64,000 bases of DNA from Microbacterium sp. (lineage in GTDB: Bacteria; Actinomycetota; Actinomycetes; Actinomycetales; Microbacteriaceae): NCBI RefSeq assembly GCF_031178445.1, contig NZ_JAPSIY010000009.1, positions 62,001 to 126,000 of the forward strand, written 5' to 3'. This document shows positions 18,951 to 27,723 of the stretch, in pieces. The notes under the pieces are model-generated. The model saw only the letters and a program-made list of their open reading frames with translations. It did no database searches and had not been told where the DNA came from. Position numbers and translations under genes: made by a program. Position 1 is the stretch's first letter; every line of letters begins with the position of its first letter.

Positions 18951-19705
18951 GCTGGCAGGGTGTCGGCGAGGCGTACGCCGACTCGTACGCGGCGCTGTGC
19001 GCAGGCACCGGGGAATCGCTGCGCGCGCTGGCCGGTGAGGCCGGCGGAAGGTCGCTGCTCGATGTCGGATCCGGCGACGGCACGCTGGCAGCGGAATGGG
19101 CTTCCGTGGGCTGGCAGGTCACGGCTTGCGAGCCTGAGCCGAGCATGCGAGCGGTGTCGGCCAAGCGGCATCCGGGCGTACCGGTCGGAGACGGGGCTCT
19201 GCCCCACCTCCCGTTCGATGATGACGCGTTCGATGCGGTCGCCGCGAACTTCGTGCTCAATCACCTCGCCGACCCGCGGGCCGGGGCGGCCGAGCTGCAG
19301 CGAGTCAGCCGTGGCATCGTGGTCGCATCCATCTGGACGCAGTCCTCCACCCGTATCTGGGCCGACGTCACGCAGCGGGCGGGGCTCGCGCCGGCTTCGG
19401 GTGGCCTGCTTCCGAAGGAAAAGGACTTCGACCGGACAGTGACAGGCTTCGAGCGGATGCTGCGCGACGCGAGCTGGCGTCCGGAGGTGATCGAACTGAC
19501 CTGGACGTGGCGGCCGGAGCCGCGGACGCTCTGGCGCAGTGTCGACGGGGGAGTGGCGGGCGTCGGAAGCTTCTTCCGCGGTCTTCCGGATGCCGACCGG
19601 CGGCGCTTCCGCGTCGCGTTCGACGAGGTCGTGGCGGAGCGCGCGGAAGACGGTCGCGTGCCGCTGACGCAGACCGCTGCCATCGCCGTCGACCGCACGC
19701 ACTGA
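18947..19705 (+). CDS. Class I SAM-dependent methyltransferase
   Basis: This 252-residue protein has motif I LLDVGSGDGTLAAEWA at about residues 36-51, an acidic residue in ACEPEPSM after strand 2, and the post-motif segment LPFDDDAFDAVAANFVLNHLADP near residue 88. This is the UbiE/BioC-like small-molecule methyltransferase fold. The ATG overlaps the MFS stop, with AAGG upstream. A substrate cannot be assigned; coupling to an FAH protein and an MFS transporter suggests a small organic acid. Confidence 0.85.
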   Translation: MSWQGVGEAYADSYAALCAGTGESLRALAGEAGGRSLLDVGSGDGTLAAEWASVGWQVTACEPEPSMRAVSAKRHPGVPVGDGALPHLPFDDDAFDAVAANFVLNHLADPRAGAAELQRVSRGIVVASIWTQSSTRIWADVTQRAGLAPASGGLLPKEKDFDRTVTGFERMLRDASWRPEVIELTWTWRPEPRTLWRSVDGGVAGVGSFFRGLPDADRRRFRVAFDEVVAERAEDGRVPLTQTAAIAVDRTH

Positions 19706-19747
19706 GGTCGGCGGCTCAGCATCCGGCCCCGATAGGATCGAGGGGAT

Positions 19748-21259
19748 ATGGCTACTCCGCACCCCCTCACCACCACCGCGACGGGATCCGACGTCCGCGT
19801 GCGCTTCTGCCCTTCTCCGACCGGCCTGCCGCACGTCGGCATGGTGCGCACGGCCCTGTACAACTGGGCGTATGCACGCCACAACGGCGGGAAGCTGGTG
19901 TTCCGCATCGAGGACACCGATGCGGCCCGCGACAGCGAGGAGAGCTTCCGCCAGCTGGTCGATGCGCTCACGTGGTTGAAGATCGATTGGGACGAGGGTG
20001 TCGAAGTGGGCGGCCCGCACGCGCCGTACCGGCAGTCTCTGCGTCACGACATCTATCGTGAGGCGATCGACAAGCTGCTCGCGACCGGTGCCCTCTACGA
20101 GAGCTACTCCACGGCCGCGGAGATCGACGCGCGGAACGAGACGAACGGGCGCGCCAAGCAGCTCGGCTACGACAACTTCGACCGTGACCTCACCGAGGAG
20201 CAGAAAGCGGCGTTCCGCGCCGAGGGCCGTCAGCCTGCGCTGCGACTGCGCGTGCCCGACGAAGACCTCACCTACGTCGATCTCATCCGCGGCGAGGTCA
20301 CCTTCCCCGCCGGGTCCTTCCCGGACTTCGTGGTCGTGCGTCCGAACGGCGTTCCGCTGTACACGTTCGTGAACCCCGTTGACGATGCGCTGATGGGCAT
20401 CACCCACGTGCTGCGCGGTGAGGACCTGATGCCGTCAACGGCGCGCCAGCTCGCGCTGTACGACGCGCTGATCCAGGCCGGAGTGACGACGTTCGTGCCG
20501 CGTTTCGCGCACATGCCCCTGGTGCTGGGAGAGACCGGCAACAAGAAGCTGTCCAAGCGCGACCCGCAGGCCGACCTGTTCCTGCACCGCGAGCGTGGAT
20601 TCATCCACGAGGGGCTGCTGAACTACCTGGCCCTCCTCGGCTGGTCGATCGGTCCCGACCGGGATGTCTTCTCGCTCGAGGAGTTCATCGCCGCGTTCGA
20701 CATCGTGAACGTCAACCCGAACCCGGCTCGATTCGACCAGAAGAAGGCCGAGTCGATCAACGGCGACCACATCCGGATGCTCGATGGCAAGGACTTCGCA
20801 GAGCGGCTTGTGCCGTACCTGGCCGCCGCGGGAGTGTACGGCGCAGGCGAGCCGACGCATGATCAGATCGTGCTCACCTTCCGTGCGGCACCGCTGGTGC
20901 AGGAGCGCATGCAGCTGCTCGGCGAGGCACCGGGCATGCTCGGGTTCCTCTTCACGGATCAGGTCGTCGTCGAGGACGATGCGCTGAAGGGGCTGCCGGC
21001 GAACGCGCCGGAGGTGCTGGACGCCTGCATCGCAGCACTGGAGCCGATCGAGGAGTTCACGACCGAGGCGGTCCAGTCGGCGCTGAGCGCCAAGCTGGTG
21101 GAGGAGCTGGGTCTCAAGCCCCGCGTCGCCTACGGTCCGCCCCGTGTCGCGCTGACCGGACGTCGCGTCTCGCCGCCGCTTTTCGAGTCGATGGAGCTTC
21201 TCGGCAAGGATGCGACGCTCCGTCGGCTGAGAGCGCTGGGCGGCCACCTGGCTCGCTGA
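19748..21259 (+). CDS. gltX: Glutamyl-tRNA synthetase
   Basis: This 503-residue class I synthetase charges tRNA-Glu, and possibly tRNA-Gln if an amidotransferase pathway is used. The HIGH-type motif is [11 protein letters not shown] near residue 24 and the KMSKS-type motif is KKLSKRDP near residue 265. The C-terminal anticodon-binding domain is complete. A -10-like TAGGAT lies at 19733-19738, giving a very short leader. A tRNA-Gln and two tRNA-Glu genes occur within 17 kb downstream. Confidence 0.97.
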   Translation: MATPHPLTTTATGSDVRVRFCPSPTGLPHVGMVRTALYNWAYARHNGGKLVFRIEDTDAARDSEESFRQLVDALTWLKIDWDEGVEVGGPHAPYRQSLRHDIYREAIDKLLATGALYESYSTAAEIDARNETNGRAKQLGYDNFDRDLTEEQKAAFRAEGRQPALRLRVPDEDLTYVDLIRGEVTFPAGSFPDFVVVRPNGVPLYTFVNPVDDALMGITHVLRGEDLMPSTARQLALYDALIQAGVTTFVPRFAHMPLVLGETGNKKLSKRDPQADLFLHRERGFIHEGLLNYLALLGWSIGPDRDVFSLEEFIAAFDIVNVNPNPARFDQKKAESINGDHIRMLDGKDFAERLVPYLAAAGVYGAGEPTHDQIVLTFRAAPLVQERMQLLGEAPGMLGFLFTDQVVVEDDALKGLPANAPEVLDACIAALEPIEEFTTEAVQSALSAKLVEELGLKPRVAYGPPRVALTGRRVSPPLFESMELLGKDATLRRLRALGGHLAR

Positions 21260-21287
21260 GCCGGCTGGGCAAGGCGGAGCGCCCGAG

Positions 21288-22598
21288 ATGGACTCGAGGA
21301 CGGATGCCGCCATGCCGGCGGCCGACGCGGACGTCATACTCGGCGAACTCGGAGTTCTGCTGCTGGAGTGCGGCACATCGGTCACCGACGTGCGCGGCTC
21401 GCTCGAGCAGGTGAGCAGGCGGGCTCTGCCCGACCTGCCCGTCGAGTTCGCGATCCTGCCCGAGATGGTCATGGTGAGCAGGCCGGGGTCGGCGTCGGCG
21501 ACGACGACGGTGATCGGCAAGGGCGAGGCGCTCACCTTCCGCCAGTCGGCGCGGGCGAGCAGGCTCGTACGCGATCTCGAGGCCGGAGAGGTGCTGCTGG
21601 ACGCCGCGTCCGCGCGCATCGCCGCAATTCGCGCGACCCCGCGGCGGCTGCCGGGTCTGCAGAACGTGATCGGGTGCGCTCTGCTCTCTCTGTCGCTGGC
21701 GGCCCTGTTCCGCTGCCCCTGGTGGGCGATCCTCCTCGCCCTTGTCGTCGGCGCGCTGGTGGGAGCCCTCACTCTCGTGATGATGCGCGTTCGTGCCGCC
21801 GCCGCCATCGCACCGTTCGTCTCGGCGCTGGTGTCGACTCTGCTCGTCGGCGCTGTGGCGGGGCTGCTCGATCTGGGCGCGGTGCCGCTGTTCGCGGTGT
21901 GCGCTCCGATCGCCATCCTCGTGCCCGGTGCACTGATCACCAACGCCCTGCTCGAGCTGACATCCACCGACATCGTCACGGGAGCGTCCCGGCTGATGTA
22001 CGGGCTGATCATGCTGGCGTTCATGGCCGCCGGCGTCTACTCCGGGGCCGCTCTCACCGGCCTGAGGATCGACTCCGCATCGGCCGCGCTGGTCGGCGAG
22101 GCCGTGCGACTGGCCGACGATCGGGGCGGCTGGGAGGCACTCCCGCCGGTCTGGGCCGCGTGGCTCGCCGTGCTCGTGCTGGCGATCGGCATCGGGCTCG
22201 CCTTCGGTTCCGGCTTCCGCCTGACCGTCGTGTGCGTGGTGGTGATGACGGGGACGTATGCGGTTCTCGCCCTGTTCAGTCAGGTGGTGGGCAGCATCGT
22301 CGCGACCGGGGTGGCGGCGGCGGTGCTGTTCGTCGCCGCGCGTGTGCTCGAGCGGGTCATGCTGGCGGTGCCGGCCACGGTGTCGTTCCAGCCGGCGTTC
22401 CTGCTTCTGGTACCGGGGACGATCGGGCTGGTCGCACTGGCGAGCTTCGATGCGCAGGCGCTCGTGTCGGCGCCGATGATGTTCCTCAGCCTGTGCATCG
22501 GCACGAAGGTGGGAGCACTGCTGGCCGATCTCGGCCGCATCACCCGCTCGACGCTCACGCTGCGCTGGGTGAGACCGGCGCGCATGGGTGAGATGTGA
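21288..22598 (+). CDS. Threonine/serine exporter, ThrE family
   Basis: This 436-residue protein has an N-terminal soluble segment of about 110 residues carrying the ThrE signature (LLLECGTSVTDVRGSLEQ near residue 25), followed by about ten hydrophobic segments that combine the two ThrE domains in one chain, as in Corynebacterium ThrE. It would export threonine or serine. No strong ribosome site is seen before the ATG at 21288; an in-frame ATG at 21312 is an alternative. A serine exporter near serA is plausible, but the two are 9 kb apart. Confidence 0.85.
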   Translation: MDSRTDAAMPAADADVILGELGVLLLECGTSVTDVRGSLEQVSRRALPDLPVEFAILPEMVMVSRPGSASATTTVIGKGEALTFRQSARASRLVRDLEAGEVLLDAASARIAAIRATPRRLPGLQNVIGCALLSLSLAALFRCPWWAILLALVVGALVGALTLVMMRVRAAAAIAPFVSALVSTLLVGAVAGLLDLGAVPLFAVCAPIAILVPGALITNALLELTSTDIVTGASRLMYGLIMLAFMAAGVYSGAALTGLRIDSASAALVGEAVRLADDRGGWEALPPVWAAWLAVLVLAIGIGLAFGSGFRLTVVCVVVMTGTYAVLALFSQVVGSIVATGVAAAVLFVAARVLERVMLAVPATVSFQPAFLLLVPGTIGLVALASFDAQALVSAPMMFLSLCIGTKVGALLADLGRITRSTLTLRWVRPARMGEM

Positions 22599-22686
22599 GG
22601 GCGTAGCCGAGCGGGGATGCTCATGCAACCCTCTTCGGGCCGGACTGGCCGGCGTCTAGCGTGGCCGGATGGCGAAGGAGGAGGAC

Positions 22687-23187
22687 ATGACGGAAGAGAC
22701 GGTACGGTCGGTTCCGGCCTTCGAGCTGGGCCGCTACCTCGGACTCTGGTTCGAGATCGGCAGGCTCCCGCTCAGGTTCGAGGACGACGCGGCGCGCGAT
22801 GTGACCGCCGAGTACTCGATCGACGATGACGGGAGTGTCCGCGTCGACAACCGCTGCATCGACGAGGACGGGAAGCCGACTCAGGCGATCGGCAGAGCGG
22901 TGCCGGACGGGGAGCACCCGGGTCGGCTGCGGGTGAGCTTCCTTCCCGAGGCGCTGCGGTGGCTCCCCTTCACACAGGCCGATTACTGGGTGCTGCGCGT
23001 CGACGACGGATATGAGCACGCTTTGGTGGGCACTCCCGACCACAAGCACCTCTGGCTCCTCGCGCGCTCGCCCGAGATCTCCGATGCCGTCGAGCAGTCG
23101 TTCCTCGCGACGGCGCGCGAGCAGGGTTTCGAACTGGAGAAATGGATACGCCCGAGTCAGTCCGGAACGGTCGCGTCGGTCGCATGA
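22687..23187 (+). CDS. Lipocalin family protein (Blc-like)
   Basis: This is a protein of 166 residues with the lipocalin first structurally conserved region, LGRYLGLWFEIGRLPLRFED near residue 14, and the second-half motifs TQADYWVLRVDDGYEHALVGTPDHKHLWLLARSP near residues 97-130. No signal peptide is seen, unlike the E. coli lipoprotein. It may bind a fatty acid or other hydrophobic ligand. Two starts compete: ATG 22687 with a strong AAGGAGGAGG site, and ATG 22669, which is 6 nt after a -10 box TAGCGT and would be leaderless. Confidence 0.87.
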   Translation: MTEETVRSVPAFELGRYLGLWFEIGRLPLRFEDDAARDVTAEYSIDDDGSVRVDNRCIDEDGKPTQAIGRAVPDGEHPGRLRVSFLPEALRWLPFTQADYWVLRVDDGYEHALVGTPDHKHLWLLARSPEISDAVEQSFLATAREQGFELEKWIRPSQSGTVASVA

Positions 23188-23275
23188 CGCCACGCCCGGG
23201 CGCCGCGCACCGATTCGCCATCTGCGGGCCTGTCGGGTAAGCTTGAACCTCGGTGCGAGGCTCCGGTTTCGCCCT

Positions 23276-23347
23276 TGGGGTATGGTGTAATTGGCAACAC
23301 GGCTGATTCTGGTTCAGTTGTTCTTGGTTCGAGTCCAGGTACCCCAG
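23276..23347 (+). tRNA. tRNA-Gln (anticodon CTG)
   Basis: The acceptor TGGGGTA (23276-23282) pairs with TACCCCA (23340-23346). The anticodon stem GCTGA/TCAGT encloses the loop TTCTGGT with anticodon CTG, and the T loop is TTCGAGT. The 3' CCA is not encoded. A possible -10 TAAGCT is at 23238-23243. Confidence 0.93.
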
Positions 23348-23355
23348 CACTTCTC

Positions 23356-23396
23356 AGAAGCCCGGAAGTCCGCCTCAGGCGGGTGACCGGGCTTCT
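23356..23396 (+). terminator. Terminator after tRNA-Gln
   Basis: The outer stem AGAAGCCCGG / CCGGGCTTCT contains an inner stem CCGCC/GGCGG. It begins 8 nt after the tRNA and is followed by a short T-containing tail. Confidence 0.75.
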
Positions 23397-23455
23397 TGCT
23401 TCTGCGCGCCGGGCACCCTGACTCGGGACCGCGGACTCGCCCCGAAGTCCGCGAA

Positions 23456-23962
23456 TCAACGCGCGCGGTTCACGGTGCACAACTCGATCCCGACCGCATC
23501 TTCGTCGATCGTCGCGAGCATCATCGTGCACTGCGGTTGCCGGCGGCGATCCGTCGGCGATCCGGGATTGACCAGGCGCATGCCGAGGGGCGAGCGTGTG
23601 TCCCAGGGGATGTGGGAGTGTCCGAAGACCAGCAGGTCGATTCCGGGGAAGGCAGCATCCCCGCGCAGCTCACGGCCCTTCGCAGGACCTGTCTCGTGAA
23701 CGACCGCCACCTCGACATCCTCCACCCGGAATCGCTCGACCTCCGGTAACCGTGCTCGCACTGCAGCGCCGTCATTGTTCCCGTGCACCCCGTGAAGCAC
23801 AGCGGAATGCTGCTCGAGCAGGTCGAGCGTTGCCTCGTCGACCCAGTCGCCCGCGTGCACGACGATATCGGCCGCGCCCGCTGCGATGAGCACGTCGTCG
23901 GGTAGGTGACGTGCACGACGGGGAACATGCGTGTCGGCGAGCAGGAGCAGCCTCGTCGTCAC
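23456..23962 (-). CDS. YfcE/MJ0936-type metallophosphoesterase
   Basis: This 168-residue calcineurin-like phosphoesterase has the metal motifs in order: LLADTHVPRRA (residues 8-18), HAGDWVD near residue 40, GVHGNNDG near residue 61, and VFGHSHIPW near residue 115. It would hydrolyse small phosphodiesters or phosphomonoesters in the cytoplasm. The GTG start overlaps the stop of the upstream membrane protein (GTGA), so it is the third gene of a coupled operon. An in-frame extension upstream of the GTG is antisense-like and is rejected. Confidence 0.9.
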   Translation of the reverse strand: MTTRLLLLADTHVPRRARHLPDDVLIAAGAADIVVHAGDWVDEATLDLLEQHSAVLHGVHGNNDGAAVRARLPEVERFRVEDVEVAVVHETGPAKGRELRGDAAFPGIDLLVFGHSHIPWDTRSPLGMRLVNPGSPTDRRRQPQCTMMLATIDEDAVGIELCTVNRAR

Positions 23963-24723
23963 CGTCGCATCCTCGGGGCGTCGTCCGCACGCGAAGGCGA
24001 CCCGGCGTCGCGCGCGGTGCCCCCCGCCGAACGCGGCAGTCTGCCCAGGCCCGTCGGGGCGGGGGCGGGCTCGGCGCCGTCCTGGAAGCCGATGGTCGCG
24101 ACGACGCCGATGAGCAGCAGAAGTTCGAACGCGTTGGTGACGGCGCCACTCTGCACGGGAAGCGGGATCGAGATCCCTGCGACCATCACGACCGCGGCGA
24201 CGGTCAGCCACGGCCACTTCTGGCGGATCCAGACCAGGATGCCCGCCAGCAGCAGCACCGCCACGACGATGAGCGCCATGACGGGTGGCCCTGCCGGCGC
24301 GGCGGCATCCGAATAACTCACCGCGCCGTACTCGGTCTCGGCGACGAGCTCCATCCGCAGGGTGCTCGTGGCGAGCTCCCACGCGATCAGCACGGCGCTC
24401 AGAGCCACAGCGGCAGCGGCCGCCCAGCCGCGCGCGGCCCATCGGATGCCCGCCCGTGACATGGCGTGCCAACCCACGATGACAAGCAGGGGCGTGGCGA
24501 AGGCGTGCATCCAGAAGCGAAGGCCGTTGGCGACGCGCAGCCCTTCGCCCTCCCCGACGAGTGCGCCGACGGCGAGCACGGCGTTGTCATAGACCAGCGC
24601 CGCCACGACCAGCGCCGCAAGGTCGGAGGCGATGATGCGCCTGCGTGAGAGGGTGAGGGCGATCATCCAGAAGAACAGCACCGCATAGGCGAGTGCGAAG
24701 ACCAGATACAGGATGCTGTCCAT
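23959..24723 (-). CDS. Polytopic membrane protein
   Basis: This 254-residue protein has about six or seven hydrophobic segments, starting with ILYLVFALAYAVLFFWMIALTL at residues 4-25, and includes a HAFATPLLVIVGWHAMSRAGI stretch. No family is recognised. It begins at ATG 24723, five bases after the stop of another small membrane protein, and ends overlapping the phosphoesterase start, so the three are one operon. A membrane sensor or carrier role is possible but unproven. Confidence 0.8.
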   Translation of the reverse strand: MDSILYLVFALAYAVLFFWMIALTLSRRRIIASDLAALVVAALVYDNAVLAVGALVGEGEGLRVANGLRFWMHAFATPLLVIVGWHAMSRAGIRWAARGWAAAAAVALSAVLIAWELATSTLRMELVAETEYGAVSYSDAAAPAGPPVMALIVVAVLLLAGILVWIRQKWPWLTVAAVVMVAGISIPLPVQSGAVTNAFELLLLIGVVATIGFQDGAEPAPAPTGLGRLPRSAGGTARDAGSPSRADDAPRMRR

Positions 24724-24728
24724 GCCGC

Positions 24729-25097
24729 TCAGCTCCGCACCGAGGTCCAGACGATCATGACGCAGACGATCATCGCGATGAGTGCCACGACGGCCATGCT
24801 CAGCATGCAGGCGGCGAGCCAACGAAGCTGACGTGTGCCGGGCGTCATCGTGAAGCGCACGATGAACATCGTCGTCAGCAGGCAGGCCAGCAGCACCGTC
24901 GCGATCAGGGCGACGGATGCCGCGGCGCCGCCGGTCACGATGATCGCGACCAGGGGCACGAGGCAGACCGCCGTGAAGATCGTCGCAGTGATCAGCCAGA
25001 CCGCGCCTGAAGATGTCCGCAGCGCGGGCTGATTCATCACGCGAGTGGGATCGGTTCGCGAGCCGGGTACCGGCGACTCAGGCGCATTCCTTCTCAT
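24729..25097 (-). CDS. Small membrane protein, first gene of the phosphoesterase operon
   Basis: This 122-residue protein has a hydrophilic N-terminus of about 25 residues and then four hydrophobic segments in tandem pairs. The ATG at 25097 has GGGAGG 6 nt upstream, better than the in-frame ATGs at 25148 and 25037. No family is recognised. A candidate promoter lies at 25120-25148. Confidence 0.75.
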   Translation of the reverse strand: MRRNAPESPVPGSRTDPTRVMNQPALRTSSGAVWLITATIFTAVCLVPLVAIIVTGGAAASVALIATVLLACLLTTMFIVRFTMTPGTRQLRWLAACMLSMAVVALIAMIVCVMIVWTSVRS

Positions 25098-25119
25098 GTC
25101 ACGCCTCCCTAGAGCGTCC

Positions 25120-25148
25120 ACGATCCGTCTCGGCGCCGACTTTCTCAA
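25120..25148 (-). promoter_or_regulatory. Candidate sigma-70-type promoter for the membrane/phosphoesterase operon
   Basis: Reading leftward, TTGAGA at 25148-25143 is separated by 17 nt from GATCGT at 25125-25120. The start codon follows 22 nt later with GGGAGG between. Confidence 0.42.
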
Positions 25149-25247
25149 CGGGCTGGATTCGCGCGCTCCGACGCGCTATGTGAGTGCGGCCGGGGGAGCG
25201 ATAGCACGGCGTGGCGACTCGGGCCATCCCCTTCTGAGAGCAGGATC

Positions 25248-25275
25248 GGCGGGCCATCATCACGAGTGGCCCGCC
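25248..25275. repeat. 9-bp inverted repeat in the leader of the next gene
   Basis: GGCGGGCCA (25248-25256) and TGGCCCGCC (25267-25275) form a perfect hairpin with a 10-nt loop, 34 nt before the next start codon. A second small GC palindrome follows at about 25277-25290. It may be an operator or an RNA structure; no role is established. Confidence 0.45.
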
Positions 25276-25309
25276 CGGGGTCCCCGCGGGGGTCGGAGAG
25301 GAGAAGCAG

Positions 25310-25660
25310 GTGACTGTGCGACTGAACAAGGAGGCCTTGGCGCACGCGCGTCGGCTGCTGCGCGACGGCGACGTGGTGCGCGACGAGCGCGACGACTGGA
25401 GCGAGCATGCACCGGGGACGGACGAAGAGAACGCGTTCATAGAGAAGCACGGCATGAAGGCTTTCGCTCTCTGGCATCTCGGCGAGGACACCGACGAAAC
25501 CGAGGGCACGAAGGGCCGCTGCAGATTCCCGTACGGCGACTTCCGCAGGCTGCATCGCTGCGCCGTGATCGCCGGTGAGAGCCGTGCAGGGCAGTACGAC
25601 CACGACTCCATCGCAAAGACGCTGAAGGACCTGCTCGAGGACATCGACGCGCGGGACTGA
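25310..25660 (+). CDS. Conserved small soluble protein of unknown function
   Basis: This 116-residue acidic protein starts at GTG 25310 with GGAGAGGAGAAG upstream. It has a conserved-looking core, RDDWSEHAPGTDEENAFIE near residue 26 and FPYGDFRRLHRCAVIAGESRAGQY near residues 69-92. These blocks are familiar from small proteins widespread in actinobacteria, but no function is known to me. No membrane segment, signal or HTH is seen. It is divergent from the phosphoesterase operon and stands alone before the pirin gene. Confidence 0.8.
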   Translation: MTVRLNKEALAHARRLLRDGDVVRDERDDWSEHAPGTDEENAFIEKHGMKAFALWHLGEDTDETEGTKGRCRFPYGDFRRLHRCAVIAGESRAGQYDHDSIAKTLKDLLEDIDARD

Positions 25661-25743
25661 CGCGAGGCGCGTGCTCCGCCCCAGGCGGCTCGGAGGATCG
25701 ATACGCTGACAGGAGCACCCCAGGGGCGTAGAGGAGCGTTCGC

Positions 25744-26739
25744 ATGACAAATCTCGAGAAGAACCCACCTGTCAGCGTCCTTGAGCCGGGCCGACCGTGC
25801 ACCGAGGTCGAGGTGCTCACACCCCGAGATGTCCCTCTGGGCGGGGTGCGGGCGATGACCGTCTACCGCACGCTGCCGCAGAAGCGCCGCTCACTGGTGG
25901 GCGCGTGGTGCTTTCTCGACCACTACGGACCCGACGACGTCGCGCTCACGGGCGGGATGGAGGTGCCACGGCATCCGCACACAGGCCTGGCCACCGTGTC
26001 CTGGCTGTTCACCGGACGCATCGACCACCTCGATTCGAACGGTGTCGCGGCAGCCGTGCTGCCCGGGGAGCTGAACCTCATGATCGCAGGCAGCGGCATC
26101 ACACATCAGGAGATCAGTACCGCGGACACCACCACGCTGCACGGGGTCCAGCTCTGGTACGCGCTGCCCGAGTCGACGCGCTTCAGTGACAAGCATTTCG
26201 AGCACTACGCCCCGCAGCCCGTGCATCTGCAGGGGGTCACCGCTCGGGTGTTCATCGGTGAGCTCGCGGGTTCGGTCTCCCCGGTGGACACCCGTACCCC
26301 TGACCTGCTCGGCGCCGAACTCACCCTTCGACCCGGCGCGGAAACGATGCTCCGCGTCCGTCCGGACTTCGAGCACGCCGCGTTGGCCGAGACCGGCGCC
26401 GTCGTGGTGAACGGCACCACGGTGGAGCACCGTTCCCTGGGGTACGTCCCGACGGGCTCCGACACCCTGCACATCGCTGCCGGCCCGGAGGGGGCCAGAG
26501 TGATCCTGTTGGGCGGGGTGCCCCTCGGGGAGCAGATCGTGATGTGGTGGAACTTCATCGGCCGCAGCCATGACGAGATCGAGGAGTATCGGCGCCGCTA
26601 TCAGGCAGAGCTCGGGTTCGAGCCGGCCCACCCGGCAGACGAGGGCAAGGCACCACTGTTCGGCCCCTTCGCGGCGGGGCAGCGGGCCCCGCTGCCTGCT
26701 CCTCCCATGCCAACCGTGCGCCTTCGGCCGAGGGAGTGA
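25744..26739 (+). CDS. Pirin family protein
   Basis: This 331-residue bicupin has the pirin N-terminal signature: GAWCFLDHYGP near residue 55, then VPRHPHTGLATVSWLFTG near residues 75-92, and the metal ligands completed by GSGITHQE near residue 118. The C-terminal pirin domain follows from about residue 195. Pirins are iron-binding cytoplasmic proteins; some act as quercetinases and others are redox co-regulators. A -10-like TACGCT is at about 25702, with GAGGAG before the ATG. Confidence 0.93.
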   Translation: MTNLEKNPPVSVLEPGRPCTEVEVLTPRDVPLGGVRAMTVYRTLPQKRRSLVGAWCFLDHYGPDDVALTGGMEVPRHPHTGLATVSWLFTGRIDHLDSNGVAAAVLPGELNLMIAGSGITHQEISTADTTTLHGVQLWYALPESTRFSDKHFEHYAPQPVHLQGVTARVFIGELAGSVSPVDTRTPDLLGAELTLRPGAETMLRVRPDFEHAALAETGAVVVNGTTVEHRSLGYVPTGSDTLHIAAGPEGARVILLGGVPLGEQIVMWWNFIGRSHDEIEEYRRRYQAELGFEPAHPADEGKAPLFGPFAAGQRAPLPAPPMPTVRLRPRE

Positions 26740-26755
26740 CGGGATGCGTCGGCGT

Positions 26756-27103
26756 TCAGCCCACCCGGGCGCGAACGGCTGCTCCGTGCTCAGCCCGCCG
26801 TTCGGCGACGTGCTCGGCGTATTCCGGATGCTTGGGCAACCACGCCGCTACGTACGGGCACACCGGCACGATCCGCAGTCCTGACGCGATCGTGTCCTCG
26901 ACGACCTCTCGAACCAGCAGCGACGCAAGGCCCTGACCCGCATACTCGTCCGAGACGACCGTGTGGTACAAGACGCGCTCACCCTCGACGTCGACGTACG
27001 ACTCCTCGCCGATCTCCTCCGGCTGGGAAGCGCCTGCCTCCCGGTCGACGAGCACATACCGCGACTGATCCGGTTCGTGCTCGACGGTGTACCGGCCGGT
27101 CAC
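26756..27103 (-). CDS. GNAT-like N-acetyltransferase, short YidJ-type
   Basis: This 115-residue protein is a minimal GNAT domain. The acetyl-CoA loop is SDEYAGQGLASLLVREVVED near residues 52-72, and the C-terminal VPVCPYVAAWLPKHPEY motif is typical of this short subgroup (COG2388-like). The GTG start overlaps the stop of the carboxymuconolactone decarboxylase-like gene (GTGA). The acceptor substrate is unknown. Confidence 0.87.
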   Translation of the reverse strand: MTGRYTVEHEPDQSRYVLVDREAGASQPEEIGEESYVDVEGERVLYHTVVSDEYAGQGLASLLVREVVEDTIASGLRIVPVCPYVAAWLPKHPEYAEHVAERRAEHGAAVRARVG

Positions 27104-27570
27104 AGCCTCACCCCGTCCGCGTCGCGAGGTCGCACGGGGTGCTCGCTGAGGATCGAGACCCGGTTGAACGCGTTGATCGTCACAGCCACCCATTCGGCGG
27201 CGGCGAAGGCGTCATCGCCCAGCACAGCGCGAGATCCTTCGAGATCGGCGCGGGACTCCTCGGTGAGAGGCATCCGGGTCGTCGCCTCCGCGATGGCCAG
27301 CACCGCCTTCTCCCGCTCCGTGTACAACGTGCTCTCCCTCCAGGCAGGCAGCACATCGAGCTTCTGCGGCGTGATGCCGGAGGAACGTGCTTCTCGCGAA
27401 TGAAGGTCGAGGCAGAAGGCGCAGCCGTTCAGCTGCGAGGCCCGCACCTTGATGAACTCCGACTCCTGCTGGCTCAGTCCTCGACGCTCCGCCTCCTGCG
27501 CCACGACGGCCGAGTACGCCGTGATGGCCTTCCAGACGCCGGGGGCGGTTTTGTCCAGGTACGGACGCAT
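27100..27570 (-). CDS. Carboxymuconolactone decarboxylase family protein (AhpD-like)
   Basis: This 156-residue alkylhydroperoxidase-like protein has the redox CxxC-x3-H motif in NGCAFCLDLHSRE (Cys50, Cys53, His57), as in AhpD-type peroxidase proteins. GAGGAGG precedes the ATG. It is translationally coupled to the GNAT gene. It probably protects against peroxides; the family's usual partners (OxyR or AhpC) are not seen nearby. An AGTGC-GAAT-GCACT dyad at 27593-27606, just upstream, may be an operator. Confidence 0.9.
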   Translation of the reverse strand: MRPYLDKTAPGVWKAITAYSAVVAQEAERRGLSQQESEFIKVRASQLNGCAFCLDLHSREARSSGITPQKLDVLPAWRESTLYTEREKAVLAIAEATTRMPLTEESRADLEGSRAVLGDDAFAAAEWVAVTINAFNRVSILSEHPVRPRDADGVRL

Positions 27571-27723
27571 GGGTCCTCCTCACGCTCGGGTGAGTGCGAA
27601 TGCACTTCTGTCACCACCAACCTATGGTCTGATCCGCGCATTCCGCGCGGCGGCACTATCGGCGGCGCGTGTGTGGTGTCAAGGCTGGTGCCTGGCTCTC
27701 GTCACGTGCCATACAGTCTCGCC

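Noticed and set aside
27593..27606. AGTGC-GAAT-GCACT dyad as a defined operator
   Set aside because: The arms are only 5 bp and no regulator gene is adjacent, so it is only mentioned with the AhpD-like gene.
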